Assembly: GCA_030611415.1 (NCBI GenBank)
Contig: JAUWPW010000010.1
Span: 1 to 33,031, forward strand
From: Candidatus Bipolaricaulota bacterium
GTDB lineage: Bacteria; Bipolaricaulota; Bipolaricaulia; UBA7950; UBA9294
DNA length: 33,031 nucleotides
Reading direction: 5' to 3'
Below, piece after piece: positions 17,530 through 26,296 of the stretch (positions are counted from its first letter, which is position 1; the number at the start of each line of letters is the position of its first letter). The position numbers were made by a program, and so were the translations under genes. The notes below the pieces were generated by a model. The model did not search any database and was not told where the DNA came from. It saw only the letters and a list, made by a program, of their open reading frames with translations.

Positions 17530-17602
17530 AGGCCCGTAGCTCAATTGGCAGAGCATCCGACTCCAAATCGGAAGGTTGGGGGTTCAACTCCTCCTGGGCC
17601 TG
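17530..17602 (+). tRNA. tRNA-Trp (anticodon CCA)
   Basis: Acceptor aggcccg pairs with tgggcct, with one G-U, discriminator G. The anticodon loop is ctccaaa. It lies between rpmG and secE, a placement seen in several bacterial phyla. Confidence 0.96.
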
Positions 17603-17624
17603 CTAGAGGAAAAGGAGAAGTTGG

Positions 17625-17813
17625 ATGTTCGAGAGGATCACGGATTACCTTAAGGGGGTAAGGGGAGAAGTCAGTCGGGTAAGTTGGCCGACACGAAATG
17701 AGGTTATTTCTCTAACTGCTCTCATCTTACTGTTGGTACTTGTCTTAACGGTGTATATCTGGGGAGTCGACGCAGTTATCCAAGGAGTCCTCGGTTTCTT
17801 ACTCCAGCTCTAA
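17625..17813 (+). CDS. secE: Preprotein translocase subunit SecE
   Basis: A 62-residue single-span SecE, the essential small subunit of the SecYEG channel. It has an amphipathic N-terminal part (YLKGVRGEVSRVSWPTRNEV) with the conserved WPT motif, then one membrane helix (LTALILLLVLVLTVYIWGV). SD aaaggag precedes the ATG. It sits between tRNA-Trp and nusG as in most bacteria. Confidence 0.97.
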   Translation: MFERITDYLKGVRGEVSRVSWPTRNEVISLTALILLLVLVLTVYIWGVDAVIQGVLGFLLQL

Positions 17814-17820
17814 TCTCATT

Positions 17821-18924
17821 ATGCAAATGAAAAAATGGTATGCGATTCAGACCTATGCTGGTTCTGAACTAAAGGTAAAAGAAGACCTGAACGAGCGAGT
17901 TGAGAATCGCAACCTAGAAAGGAACTTTGAGGAATTCCACGAAAATGGTGTAGTGACCTTCTTTCTTGTTCCAGTTGAGGAGGTGATTACCTCGCGTAGC
18001 CGACGGGGAGGGGGCTTTGAGTATCGGATCCCTTACGAGTACGATCTAGTGGCTGAGCCAAACGAGCGAATTCAGCGAGGAAACGTAATTGCTCGCAAAG
18101 CTCCACGGCATATGGAGTGTGATGCGCGGGTGAGTGCGGTAGAGACATTGCAACGGGTAATTGTTGAGATGACCAATCGTAACGAACAAGAGTACCTTGT
18201 TCCGATGGACAAGCGGATCCGTCGAGATATCCGAGTGGGGGAGAAGATCAGAAACGGTGTTCCTTTGACATCAGATAAGGATGAACGGTTTATCGTTGCT
18301 AACAAGGGTGCGATCGTTTTGCGGGATAAGGTGAGAAGAACAACTTTTGAGTATCCTGACGGGAAAGAGAAGACTAGGCTGATCCCCGAGAAATGCATAG
18401 TAAAGCTGCGACAGGGGACACGACTTAGTCAGGGTGATCTGGTTGAGAAGAAAGACCAAATCATCAGTCGAGCTTCTGGGTTATTTAAGGTAAAAGAGTA
18501 TAAGGACAAGCGAGTTGGTGGAATTCAACGTATAGAAAAACGCCGTCTTTTCCCAGGATACGTATTCACCCGGATGAACCTTAACGAGAAAGAGATGATG
18601 GCGCTTATCAACGGGATCAGAGGGGCTGTGCGCTATGTTGGCTCGCGTTTTCACCCAGTCCCAATTGAAGGCCCTGAAATGAAGTTAATCAAGCGAAAGG
18701 CAGGATTGTTAGAGACACCTCTAGCAACTACCTCTGGCGAGCCAAAGATCGAAATCGATTTCAACGTGGGAGAGGTAGTGGAAATTACGGAGGGGCCATT
18801 CGCTGATTTCACGGGTGAAGTCAAAGAGATAGATAAGGAAGCAGAGGAAGTAATCGTAATGGTCAAGATCTTTGGGCGGGAGACACCCGTACATCTTGGA
18901 CTTGAGGGGATCGAAAAATTGTGA
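17821..18924 (+). CDS. nusG: Transcription factor NusG with ~175-aa insertion in the NGN domain
   Basis: NusG binds RNA polymerase and couples it with Rho or the ribosome. The usual length is about 180 residues; this one has 367. The NGN domain starts at residue 4 (KKWYAIQTYAGSELKVKEDL), is interrupted after FFLVPVEEV (about 47-58), and resumes at about 235 (RIEKRRLFPGYVFTRM). The insertion (about 59-234) is rich in basic and beta-strand segments. The KOW domain is at 314-367 (GPFADFTGEV). Thermotoga NusG has a comparable extra domain at the same place. No clear Shine-Dalgarno precedes the ATG, which follows secE by seven bases, so re-initiation is likely; ATG at 17827 is an alternative. Confidence 0.95.
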   Translation: MQMKKWYAIQTYAGSELKVKEDLNERVENRNLERNFEEFHENGVVTFFLVPVEEVITSRSRRGGGFEYRIPYEYDLVAEPNERIQRGNVIARKAPRHMECDARVSAVETLQRVIVEMTNRNEQEYLVPMDKRIRRDIRVGEKIRNGVPLTSDKDERFIVANKGAIVLRDKVRRTTFEYPDGKEKTRLIPEKCIVKLRQGTRLSQGDLVEKKDQIISRASGLFKVKEYKDKRVGGIQRIEKRRLFPGYVFTRMNLNEKEMMALINGIRGAVRYVGSRFHPVPIEGPEMKLIKRKAGLLETPLATTSGEPKIEIDFNVGEVVEITEGPFADFTGEVKEIDKEAEEVIVMVKIFGRETPVHLGLEGIEKL

Positions 18925-18945
18925 CCCAAACAATGAGGAGACAAC

Positions 18946-19377
18946 ATGGCAAAAAACGCAATCGCGAAGATTAATCTTCAGATCCCAGCGGGACAAGCAA
19001 CTCCAGCGCCACCAGTTGGTACAGCCCTGGGAGAGCATAAGTTGAACATTATGGAGTTCTGTAAGCGATTTAACGAGGCAACCAAAAAGGAAACACCTGG
19101 GGTGATCATCCCTGTTCTGATCTCGGTTTACATGGATCGTAGCTTCAGCTTCATCCTTAAACAACCACCAGCAGCAGAGTTGATTAAGATGGCAGCCGGT
19201 ATAAAAACTGCTTCACCGATACCTAACCGTCTAAAGGTTGCTAAGATTTCAACCGAGCAAGTTAGACGAATTGCTGAGCGCAAGCTTCCTGATCTGAACA
19301 CCTATAAGCTTGACTCAGCGATAAAGATTATTGAGGGTACGGCGAGAAACATGGGTATTGAGGTAGTTAGATCGTGA
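18946..19377 (+). CDS. rplK: Ribosomal protein L11
   Basis: A 143-residue L11, part of the GTPase-associated centre on 23S rRNA. The N-terminal domain has the proline-rich PAGQATPAPPVGTALG loop (thiostrepton region), followed by the rRNA-binding C-terminal domain (IKIIEGTARNMGIEV). SD gaggag is present. Its stop overlaps the GTG start of rplA (gtga). Confidence 0.98.
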   Translation: MAKNAIAKINLQIPAGQATPAPPVGTALGEHKLNIMEFCKRFNEATKKETPGVIIPVLISVYMDRSFSFILKQPPAAELIKMAAGIKTASPIPNRLKVAKISTEQVRRIAERKLPDLNTYKLDSAIKIIEGTARNMGIEVVRS

Positions 19378-20081
19378 CCCACAGTAAACGTTACAAAGAA
19401 ACGCTATTGGTAACGAATGTGAAACAGACGTGCTCTATTGATGATGCAATTGAGAAGCTGAAAGCATCTGGTACTGCTGGGTTTGACGAAACGGCTGAAG
19501 TAGTATTCAATCTGGGAATCAAGCCAAACCAGGTAAGCATACGTGGAACTTGTAGCCTTCCACATGGAACAGGAAAGACCCTTCGCATCCTTGTTTTTGC
19601 CAAAGGAGAAGACGTGACCGAAGCAGAACAGGCAGGAGCAGATTATGTGGGAGGCGAGGACTTTGCGGCAAAGATCCGTGAGGGTTGGCTTGAGTTTGAC
19701 AAGATTGTGGCAACTCCCGAGATGATGTCGGTTGTCGGTAAATTGGGAAAGATTCTCGGTCCGCGAGGACTGATGCCAAGTCCTAAGACGGGGACAGTTA
19801 CCGCGAATGTAGGAGAAGCAGTTAGAGATCTAAAGAAGGGGATGGTTGAATTTCGTAATGACCGCCACGGTGTTGCTCATTGCATCTTTGGGAAGGTTTC
19901 GTTCGAGGCAAGCGCTCTCAAGGAGAATCTTATTGCTCTTGTCGAAAGTCTTGCTGAACAGAGGCCAGAAGAAGGGTTAAAGGGGCGATACATAAACAAA
20001 ACAGCGATTGCTTCCACTATGGGACCAGGGATTGTTCTTGATCCCGAGGAAATCGCGATGGTGACAGAGCGGACGGATTAG
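19374..20081 (+). CDS. rplA: Ribosomal protein L1
   Basis: A 235-residue L1, the mobile stalk protein near the E site and in many bacteria the repressor of the rplKA mRNA. Conserved features include the GTGKTLRI segment and LGPRGLMPSPKTGTV. The start is GTG overlapping the rplK stop by four bases, so translation is coupled. No obvious L1-binding leader is visible in the short nusG-rplK gap. Confidence 0.98.
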   Translation: MTHSKRYKETLLVTNVKQTCSIDDAIEKLKASGTAGFDETAEVVFNLGIKPNQVSIRGTCSLPHGTGKTLRILVFAKGEDVTEAEQAGADYVGGEDFAAKIREGWLEFDKIVATPEMMSVVGKLGKILGPRGLMPSPKTGTVTANVGEAVRDLKKGMVEFRNDRHGVAHCIFGKVSFEASALKENLIALVESLAEQRPEEGLKGRYINKTAIASTMGPGIVLDPEEIAMVTERTD

Positions 20082-20091
20082 GAGCAACAAG

Positions 20092-20640
20092 ATGGCAACA
20101 CAAGCAAAAAAAGAAGAGGTTTCTTATCTCAAAGACAAATTCGAACAAGCTGGTTCCTTTGTTCTTGCTGATTACCATGGACTAACAGCAAATCAAATGG
20201 TGAAACTGCGTGAAATATTCACCAAACAGGGACTTGAGTTTCGAGTTGTAAAGGATACGCTAGCCCGGATCGCAGCGAAACAAGCTGGCTTCCCTGAATT
20301 GATGGATATGTTCACCGGGCCAATTGGTATAGCAATCGGCTACGATGAGCCGGCATTAGCATTCAGGCTGAGTGAGGAGTGCCGTAAACTCTATACGCCG
20401 CATTACATACCAAAGGGTGGCGTATTTGAGGGAGTGATTGTACTTGAAGGGGAGATCAAGCGTTATGCGTCCCTGCTTTCGCGCGAAGAACTACTAGCAA
20501 AACTGGCGATGGTTTGTGCAAGTCCAATGCGTGCCTTGGCTGTTGTGTTGAAGGAAACAATCCGCGAACTAGCTACTGTCTTGAACAGGGTTTGTAAACA
20601 ACTAGAAGAAGAACAGAATAAGGAGGAGCACGATGGATAA
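20092..20640 (+). CDS. rplJ: Ribosomal protein L10
   Basis: A 182-residue L10, the base of the ribosomal stalk that holds L7/L12 dimers. The N-terminal domain (VLADYHGLTANQMVKLREI) is followed by the C-terminal L12-binding helix (RELATVLNRVCKQLEEEQ). SD taggag is present. The gap to rplA is only 10 bp, leaving no room for the long L10-leader seen in some bacteria. It overlaps rplL by eight bases. Confidence 0.97.
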   Translation: MATQAKKEEVSYLKDKFEQAGSFVLADYHGLTANQMVKLREIFTKQGLEFRVVKDTLARIAAKQAGFPELMDMFTGPIGIAIGYDEPALAFRLSEECRKLYTPHYIPKGGVFEGVIVLEGEIKRYASLLSREELLAKLAMVCASPMRALAVVLKETIRELATVLNRVCKQLEEEQNKEEHDG

Positions 20641-21004
20641 AGAGGCGATCCTTCAGGAAATAGAAAACATGCCCGTGAAGGACTTAGCTGAGTTAGTAGA
20701 GATGATTGAAGAACGGTTCAACGTTTCAGCAACGATGGTGGCGCCAACGGCTGTTGCGGTAGCTGGTAACGCGGAAGAAGAAGCTGCCGCAATCGAAACG
20801 TATAACGTTGTCATCACGAGTCCTGGACAGAAGAAAATCCAGGTTATCAAAGAGTTGAAGGAGCTGACAGGAAAGGGACTAAAAGACTGCAAGGCTCTCG
20901 TGGATAACCTCCCCGCGATCGTCAAAGAAGGAGTGGAGCCTGAAGAGGCAGCAAGTATCAAGGAAAAACTGGAGGCAGCAGGAGCAGAGGTCGAATTACG
21001 ATAG
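20633..21004 (+). CDS. rplL: Ribosomal protein L7/L12
   Basis: A 123-residue stalk protein that recruits translational GTPases. It has an N-terminal dimer domain, an Ala/Glu-rich hinge (AVAGNAEEEAAA) and a C-terminal domain with KELTGKGLKDCKALVD and the end AGAEVEL. SD aaggagg lies within the end of rplJ, with which it overlaps by eight bases. A strong hairpin follows before rpoB. Confidence 0.97.
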   Translation: MDKEAILQEIENMPVKDLAELVEMIEERFNVSATMVAPTAVAVAGNAEEEAAAIETYNVVITSPGQKKIQVIKELKELTGKGLKDCKALVDNLPAIVKEGVEPEEAASIKEKLEAAGAEVELR

Positions 21005-21032
21005 CTGTAAATGGTCGATATTCTTTGCTATA

Positions 21033-21067
21033 GGTTGCCTTAGGGCAAATATTGCCTTAAGGCGGCC
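21033..21067 (+). other. Long RNA hairpin between rplL and rpoB
   Basis: Bases 21033-21048 pair with 21052-21067 over 16 positions, three of them G-U, around a loop of three. The core is gccttagggcaa / ttgccttaaggc. No U-run follows, so it is not an intrinsic terminator. In E. coli the same gap holds an attenuator and an RNase III site. A processing site or attenuation element that sets the rplL:rpoB ratio is the likely reading. Confidence 0.75.
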
Positions 21068-21085
21068 GCTATTTAGAGGGACAAG

Positions 21086-24000
21086 GTGAAACAGCGAGAA
21101 AGGAAGTTGTACGGACGAATCAAGGAGATTCTCCCTCCACCTTACCTATTGCAGGATGAGAGGGAATCATTTGATGCATTCGTAAAAACAGGAATCAAAG
21201 AAGCCTTCTCTAGTATATCTCCGATCAAGGGGCATAGAAAAGATGGGCTGGCTTTGGAGCTAATTGATCCCTACCTGGGAGAGCCGCGTAGTTCTGAACC
21301 GGAGTGTAAGGACAAAGATCTTACATACTCACGTCCATTGCGAGTAACTGCGCGTCTTCTGGAAGACGGGAAAACCCGACAGAAAACGGAGCTATACATC
21401 GGCGATTTGCCAATGATGACTGGTCGCGGTACATTCATTATTAATGGATCTGAGAATGCGCTTGTGAACGAACTGACGCGAGCGCCTGGTGTGTACTTCA
21501 CGCGGGAAGATGAGAATCAGTACAAGGGACACATCCTTCCCGAGCTGGGAGCTTGGCTTGAAGTAATCCTTGATACCAGGCGGAGAATACTTAAGGCAAA
21601 CCTCGATCGTAAGGGGAAAGTTCTTGCGACTGTACTTCTGAAGGCACTAGGGTTCAATGCAGAGAAGATTTGTTCTTATTACAGTTTTTCTCTCACTCCG
21701 GTAACCATTGAAGCCCTGGAGCCGTACCTTGGCTATCGGGCTGCTCTCCCAGTTGGGGAAGAGAAGAACATTATTCTGGTGGCTGGAGAGCAACTGCAAA
21801 AAGAGCATCTAGCTAAGCTCGAGCAAGCCAAGCTTGATTCGATCCGCCTTGTGAATCCCTATATCCAGAAAACACTGGAAGAGGATCAGATCATAACGCA
21901 AGAGGATGCATTACAAGTAGTGTACCATCATTTGCGTCCGTCCGATCACAGTTCACCAGCCCAGATGGCAGAGTATCTGGAAAACTTGTATTTCCACCCA
22001 AGAGGCTATCGTCTCTCCGAAGTGGGTCGGTTTAAGGTTAATCGGAAACTGGGAATGAAGCTGAAGCAACCGGTGCTTTACCTCGCTGACATTGTGCGAA
22101 TGATCAAGTTTCTACTTGAGGTACCAGGTAATGCAAATCTGCTTGACGAAAAGGACCACCTAGCGAATAAACGCATCAGACTCCCAGGAGAACTGGCGGG
22201 GAACGCATTGCGGACAGGATTGGTAAGAATGGCGCGAATCGGACGCGATAAGCTATCTAAGTATGCATTAGATGAACAAGACACGATTCGTCGTCTTATC
22301 TCGACTCGCACTGTACAAGGAGCAATTAACCAGCTTTTCTACACCGGTCGTTTTTCTCAATTCCTTGAACAGACCAACCCGCTAACTGAGCTAACACACA
22401 AACGACGCCTAAATGCACTTGGTGGAGGTCTGACAAAGCGACGGGCAAAGATTGAAGTGAGAGACGTACACTCGTCTCACTATGCACGTATCTGTCCAAT
22501 CGAAACTCCTGAAGGGCAAAATATCGGGCTAATTACCTCTCTTGCCTGCTATGCGCGGGTAAACAAGTATGGATTCCTGGTTGCCCCTTACAGACGTGTA
22601 GTAAATGGTATGGTGACTGATGATATCGTGTACTTGATGGCAGATGAAGAGGAAAACTACAAGATTACCCCTGCCACCACTCCGGTAGGGAAAGACGGGA
22701 GAATAATTGGAGAGCGCGTTGAGGTACGTACAGGACGTGAACAGGTGCGATTAGAGGAGCCAGAGAATGTTGATTTCATCGGAATTTCTCCGAAGGCGCT
22801 TGTTGGAGTTTCGTCGGGCTTGATTCCTTTCTTGGAGCATGATGATTCGAACCGAGCGCTTATGGGCGCAAACATGCAACGACAAGCAGTACCTCTCACA
22901 CAAGCTGAAGCTCCCTTGGTGGGGACAGGATTGGAAAGACAAGCAGCTATGGATTCTGGGATGCTTCTTCTAGCGGAAGAAAGTGGGTCTGTCGTTGAAG
23001 TAGATGCTCGTCACATTACTGTAAAGAATGGGCGCAGGAAAAAGATATACCCCCTGGTCAACTTTGAGCGGTCAAACCAGGATACAATTCTGCACCAACG
23101 AGCAGTTGTCGATAAAGGTGATAAGGTAAGAAAAGGTGACCTACTTGCTGACGGGCCGTCAAGCGATCTTGGAGAGCTTGCGCTAGGACGAAACCTCTTA
23201 GTTGGGTTCATGCCATATGAAGGGTACAACTATGAGGATGCCGTTGTAGTCAGCGAGAGACTTGTGCGCGACGATATTCTCGACTCAATTCACATCCAGG
23301 AGTTTGAAGTTAAGGCAGAGGAGACGAAACTCGGTCCGGAAGAGATTACTGCCGATATTCCGAATATCTCAAAGGAAGACTTGAAGAATCTCTATGAGGA
23401 CGGGATTATTCGTGAGGGGACAATGGTAAGTACGGGGGATATCTTGGTGGGCAAAATCACCCCGCGTGGTGAATCGGAGCCAACACCCGAAGAGAAAATT
23501 TTCCGCTCCATATTTGGAGAGCGAGCACGCAATGTGAAAAACACATCGTTGCGAATGCCTCCTGTCTCGGGAAAAGCAAAAGTAATCAAAGTGAAGAAAT
23601 TCTCCCGTGAGCAAGGAGATGAATTGGATGCCGGAGTAAACCAGCTAGTAAAGGTCTTTGTTGCTCAGCGTAAGAAGATCTCGGTTGGGGATAAGCTTGC
23701 GGGTCGGCACGGGAACAAGGGTGTTATTTCAACAATCCGCCCGGTTGAAGAAATGCCATTTCTCCCAGACGGAACCCCGCTTGACGTTATCTTGAATCCA
23801 ATGGGGGTTCCCTCTCGTATGAACTTGGGGCAAATATTCGAGGCAAACCTGGGATGGCTTGCCCATCTCACGGGTGAGGCTGTTGCCACACCGATTTTTG
23901 ATGGAGCGAGTGAAGACGAAATCATGAACGAGCTTCATGATGAAAGGAAGAAAGCCGGGCTGGCCGAAGGGGACGACTACAATGGCAAGGTGATCTTGCG

Positions 24001-24415
24001 GGACGGTCGGACTGGTGAGCCGTTTCCTCGGCCAATTACCGCCGGATACATGTATGTGTTGAAACTAGAACACATTGCCGATGAGAAGATTCATGCTCGT
24101 TCCACCGGTCCATATGCTTTGATCACTCAACAACCTCTTGGAGGAAAGGCGCAATTTGGGGGTCAACGGCTGGGTGAAATGGAGGTCTGGGCGCTCGAAG
24201 CATACGGTGCCTCCGCGCTTTTGCAGGAGATGCTTACGGTGAAATCAGATGATACACGGGGGCGAGTACAGCTTTACAAGGCGATTCTAAAGGGAGAGGA
24301 GTTTCCCAAACCAGGATTACCTGAGTCGTTTCGGGTCTTGTTACGAGAGCTCCGCAGCCTCGGCCTTTACCCGCGAGTATTTGATCGTAACAATCACGAA
24401 CTTGATATCAACTAG
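21086..24415 (+). CDS. rpoB: RNA polymerase subunit beta
   Basis: The protein has 1109 residues, complete, and is a compact RpoB without the large lineage-specific insertions of E. coli (1342). Conserved regions are present in order: the rifampicin-pocket segment SQFLEQTNPLTELTHKRRLNALGGG (about 424-448), EVRDVHSSHYARICPIETPEGQ, MPYEGYNYEDAVVVSE, KLAGRHGNKGVIS, the MGVPSRMN segment and the C-terminal FGGQRLGEMEVWALEAYGA. The start is GTG, with only a weak agaggg upstream. In the rifampicin pocket the residue matching E. coli Ser531 is Asn443, Asp516 is Glu428, and one residue (Pro535) is missing. rpoC does not follow; the next gene is a Nudix hydrolase overlapping the 3' end. Confidence 0.98.
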   Translation: MKQRERKLYGRIKEILPPPYLLQDERESFDAFVKTGIKEAFSSISPIKGHRKDGLALELIDPYLGEPRSSEPECKDKDLTYSRPLRVTARLLEDGKTRQKTELYIGDLPMMTGRGTFIINGSENALVNELTRAPGVYFTREDENQYKGHILPELGAWLEVILDTRRRILKANLDRKGKVLATVLLKALGFNAEKICSYYSFSLTPVTIEALEPYLGYRAALPVGEEKNIILVAGEQLQKEHLAKLEQAKLDSIRLVNPYIQKTLEEDQIITQEDALQVVYHHLRPSDHSSPAQMAEYLENLYFHPRGYRLSEVGRFKVNRKLGMKLKQPVLYLADIVRMIKFLLEVPGNANLLDEKDHLANKRIRLPGELAGNALRTGLVRMARIGRDKLSKYALDEQDTIRRLISTRTVQGAINQLFYTGRFSQFLEQTNPLTELTHKRRLNALGGGLTKRRAKIEVRDVHSSHYARICPIETPEGQNIGLITSLACYARVNKYGFLVAPYRRVVNGMVTDDIVYLMADEEENYKITPATTPVGKDGRIIGERVEVRTGREQVRLEEPENVDFIGISPKALVGVSSGLIPFLEHDDSNRALMGANMQRQAVPLTQAEAPLVGTGLERQAAMDSGMLLLAEESGSVVEVDARHITVKNGRRKKIYPLVNFERSNQDTILHQRAVVDKGDKVRKGDLLADGPSSDLGELALGRNLLVGFMPYEGYNYEDAVVVSERLVRDDILDSIHIQEFEVKAEETKLGPEEITADIPNISKEDLKNLYEDGIIREGTMVSTGDILVGKITPRGESEPTPEEKIFRSIFGERARNVKNTSLRMPPVSGKAKVIKVKKFSREQGDELDAGVNQLVKVFVAQRKKISVGDKLAGRHGNKGVISTIRPVEEMPFLPDGTPLDVILNPMGVPSRMNLGQIFEANLGWLAHLTGEAVATPIFDGASEDEIMNELHDERKKAGLAEGDDYNGKVILRDGRTGEPFPRPITAGYMYVLKLEHIADEKIHARSTGPYALITQQPLGGKAQFGGQRLGEMEVWALEAYGASALLQEMLTVKSDDTRGRVQLYKAILKGEEFPKPGLPESFRVLLRELRSLGLYPRVFDRNNHELDIN

Positions 24416-24848
24416 AGAAGAGAGTAAAGAGCACTCAGCTGGATTTGTTATTTACCATGAAGGGAAGGATGGGAAGCGAAATTACTTACTGCTTCGCCAC
24501 CGTGCTGGTAGGCATTGGGGATTTCCGAAAGGAAGGGTTGATCCTGGTGAGGATGAAGAAGCAGCCGCACTACGTGAAACGGACGAGGAAACGGGCATCA
24601 AGCGGATTGAATGCATCCCTGAATTCCGTGCGGTAAGCTGCTATCACTTCCTACGAAACAACAAGCCTACTCGTAAAGAGGTTGCGTATTTTCTTGGACA
24701 TACTGACAAGAAACACAAGCCTCGTCTTTCTGATGAACATACCGAAGGAAAGTGGTTGTCTTGCGCGAATGCGCAACAGATCTTAACCTACTCTGATGCG
24801 CGCGTGGTTCTGCGTAAAGCGGAGGAGTTCATTATTGGCAATAGCTAA
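24402..24848 (+). CDS. Nudix hydrolase, Ap4A-hydrolase-like
   Basis: A Nudix fold starting with SAGFVIYHEG, then the Nudix box GRVDPGEDEEAAALRETDEETGI (G-x5-E-x7-RE-x2-EE-x-G). The typical HWGFPKG before the box is characteristic of bis(5'-nucleosyl)-tetraphosphatases and related alarmone or capped-nucleotide hydrolases. There is no ATG at a suitable place. TTG at 24402 gives the family-like N-terminus, and TTG at 24381 is also possible. Both overlap the end of rpoB and neither has a Shine-Dalgarno, so translation probably depends on rpoB. The stop overlaps the next start (taatg). Substrate cannot be fixed from sequence. Confidence 0.82.
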   Translation: MISTREESKEHSAGFVIYHEGKDGKRNYLLLRHRAGRHWGFPKGRVDPGEDEEAAALRETDEETGIKRIECIPEFRAVSCYHFLRNNKPTRKEVAYFLGHTDKKHKPRLSDEHTEGKWLSCANAQQILTYSDARVVLRKAEEFIIGNS

Positions 24849-26149
24849 TGCGTGACGTTGCACTTGCGCCCTTATTGGTCTCCACAGTGATCTTTGTCTT
24901 GACCTATGTGGGGATCTTCTCTGAACGGGTACACCGAACCATTGTTAGCCTGGTTGGAGCAGTAGCGATGATCGCTCTTGGAAGCTGGTTTTCGTTCTAT
25001 GATATGCACAAAGCGGTTGAGGCAATCGATTTCAACACGATTACGCTCTTACTAGGGATGATGATTGTGGTCGGGTTATTCAAAGAGACTGGCTTTTTTC
25101 AGTACATGGCGATAAGAGCAGCCAAACTTGCTGGGGGAAAACCGTGGCTTCTGCTGGTGTACCTTGGTGTTGTCACAAGCCTTGTGTCAATGGTGCTTGA
25201 TAACGTCACGACAATCATCATCATGGTTCCGGTGACAATCTCCATAGCCGATATCCTGGGCATACCTGTTCTCCCATTCCTGGTGAGCGAGGTTCTGCTT
25301 TCCAATATTGGGGGAGTAGCAACGTTGATTGGGGATCCCCCGAACATCCTCATTGGCTCAGCTGCGGGGTTCAGTTTCACTGATTTCTTGACTCATCTGG
25401 CACCAGTTGTCGTTGTTGCTTGGATTATTGCTCAGGGGATCCTTCTCTTCCTTTTCCGATCCATCCTCGTGTGTAAGCCTGAGAACGTAGACCACCTCAT
25501 GCGGATGGATGAATCACAGGCAATTGTTGATTCCCTCACGACGACGCGAATGCTTAAAGTGCTGGGAGTGACCGTCCTTCTCTATCTTGTTCACGAGCGA
25601 ATCGGTCTCGAACCCGGTTTGGTCGCGTTGATCGGTGCGTGCCTTGGCCTCCTATGGATAAGACCAAAGCTTGAGAAACTCTTAAGCGAAATCCATTGGG
25701 AGGTTCTGCTTTTCTTTATGTCGCTGTTTGTCATTGTTGGAGGATTGGAGGCAGGAGGGATTATCACCTTAGCCGGGAGAGCAGTTGCTCAATTAGTTGA
25801 ACATGGGATGCTCGTTGCCGCACTCGTGATTCTGTGGGTTAGTGCGATTGCTTCTGGTGTGCTTAGTAATGTACCATTCACGATCGCTATGTTGCCAATT
25901 CTGAAAGGGCTAGCAACTCAGGGGATTGCAGCGGGTCCACTTTGGTGGGCCCTTGCGCTTGGAGTAGGTTTTGGAGGCAACATGACACCTATCGGAGCGG
26001 CATCTAATGTGTTTGTCGTGTCCCTATCGAGCAGTATAGGAGAACCTCTCGGATTCAGACAGTGGTTGAGAACTGGTTCGCTTGTTGCTGTCGCGAGTTG
26101 TGCTGTTGGGAGCGTTGCGCTCATTATTGCCTTTGAGCTCGGGATTTAA
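24848..26149 (+). CDS. ArsB/NhaD-type ion transporter (P-protein/citrate-transporter family)
   Basis: This 433-residue membrane protein has about eleven to twelve helices. It shows the ion-transporter family (PF03600) duplication with paired re-entrant motifs: VLDNVTTIIIMVPVTI and GVATLIGDPPNILIG in the first half, GVLSNVPFTIAMLPI and FGGNMTPIGAASNVF in the second. A cytoplasmic link lies around 205-235. Such proteins move arsenite, Na+/H+ or dicarboxylates; no ars or partner gene lies nearby, so the substrate is open. The ATG overlaps the Nudix stop by one base, making it part of the extended rpoB operon. Confidence 0.85.
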   Translation: MRDVALAPLLVSTVIFVLTYVGIFSERVHRTIVSLVGAVAMIALGSWFSFYDMHKAVEAIDFNTITLLLGMMIVVGLFKETGFFQYMAIRAAKLAGGKPWLLLVYLGVVTSLVSMVLDNVTTIIIMVPVTISIADILGIPVLPFLVSEVLLSNIGGVATLIGDPPNILIGSAAGFSFTDFLTHLAPVVVVAWIIAQGILLFLFRSILVCKPENVDHLMRMDESQAIVDSLTTTRMLKVLGVTVLLYLVHERIGLEPGLVALIGACLGLLWIRPKLEKLLSEIHWEVLLFFMSLFVIVGGLEAGGIITLAGRAVAQLVEHGMLVAALVILWVSAIASGVLSNVPFTIAMLPILKGLATQGIAAGPLWWALALGVGFGGNMTPIGAASNVFVVSLSSSIGEPLGFRQWLRTGSLVAVASCAVGSVALIIAFELGI

Positions 26150-26296
26150 TGAGGAAGGTTAACGGTCGGTTACGGGCCTTAGTTACACAGCGACGTGGTG
26201 CAAGTATCGGCTTGGATCTCGTACAGGACGTAGGTGGGTGCTGATCTTGGGAGTTCGCTCGCTATCGCCGTCTAACTACAGTAGAATCTTCGCGAG

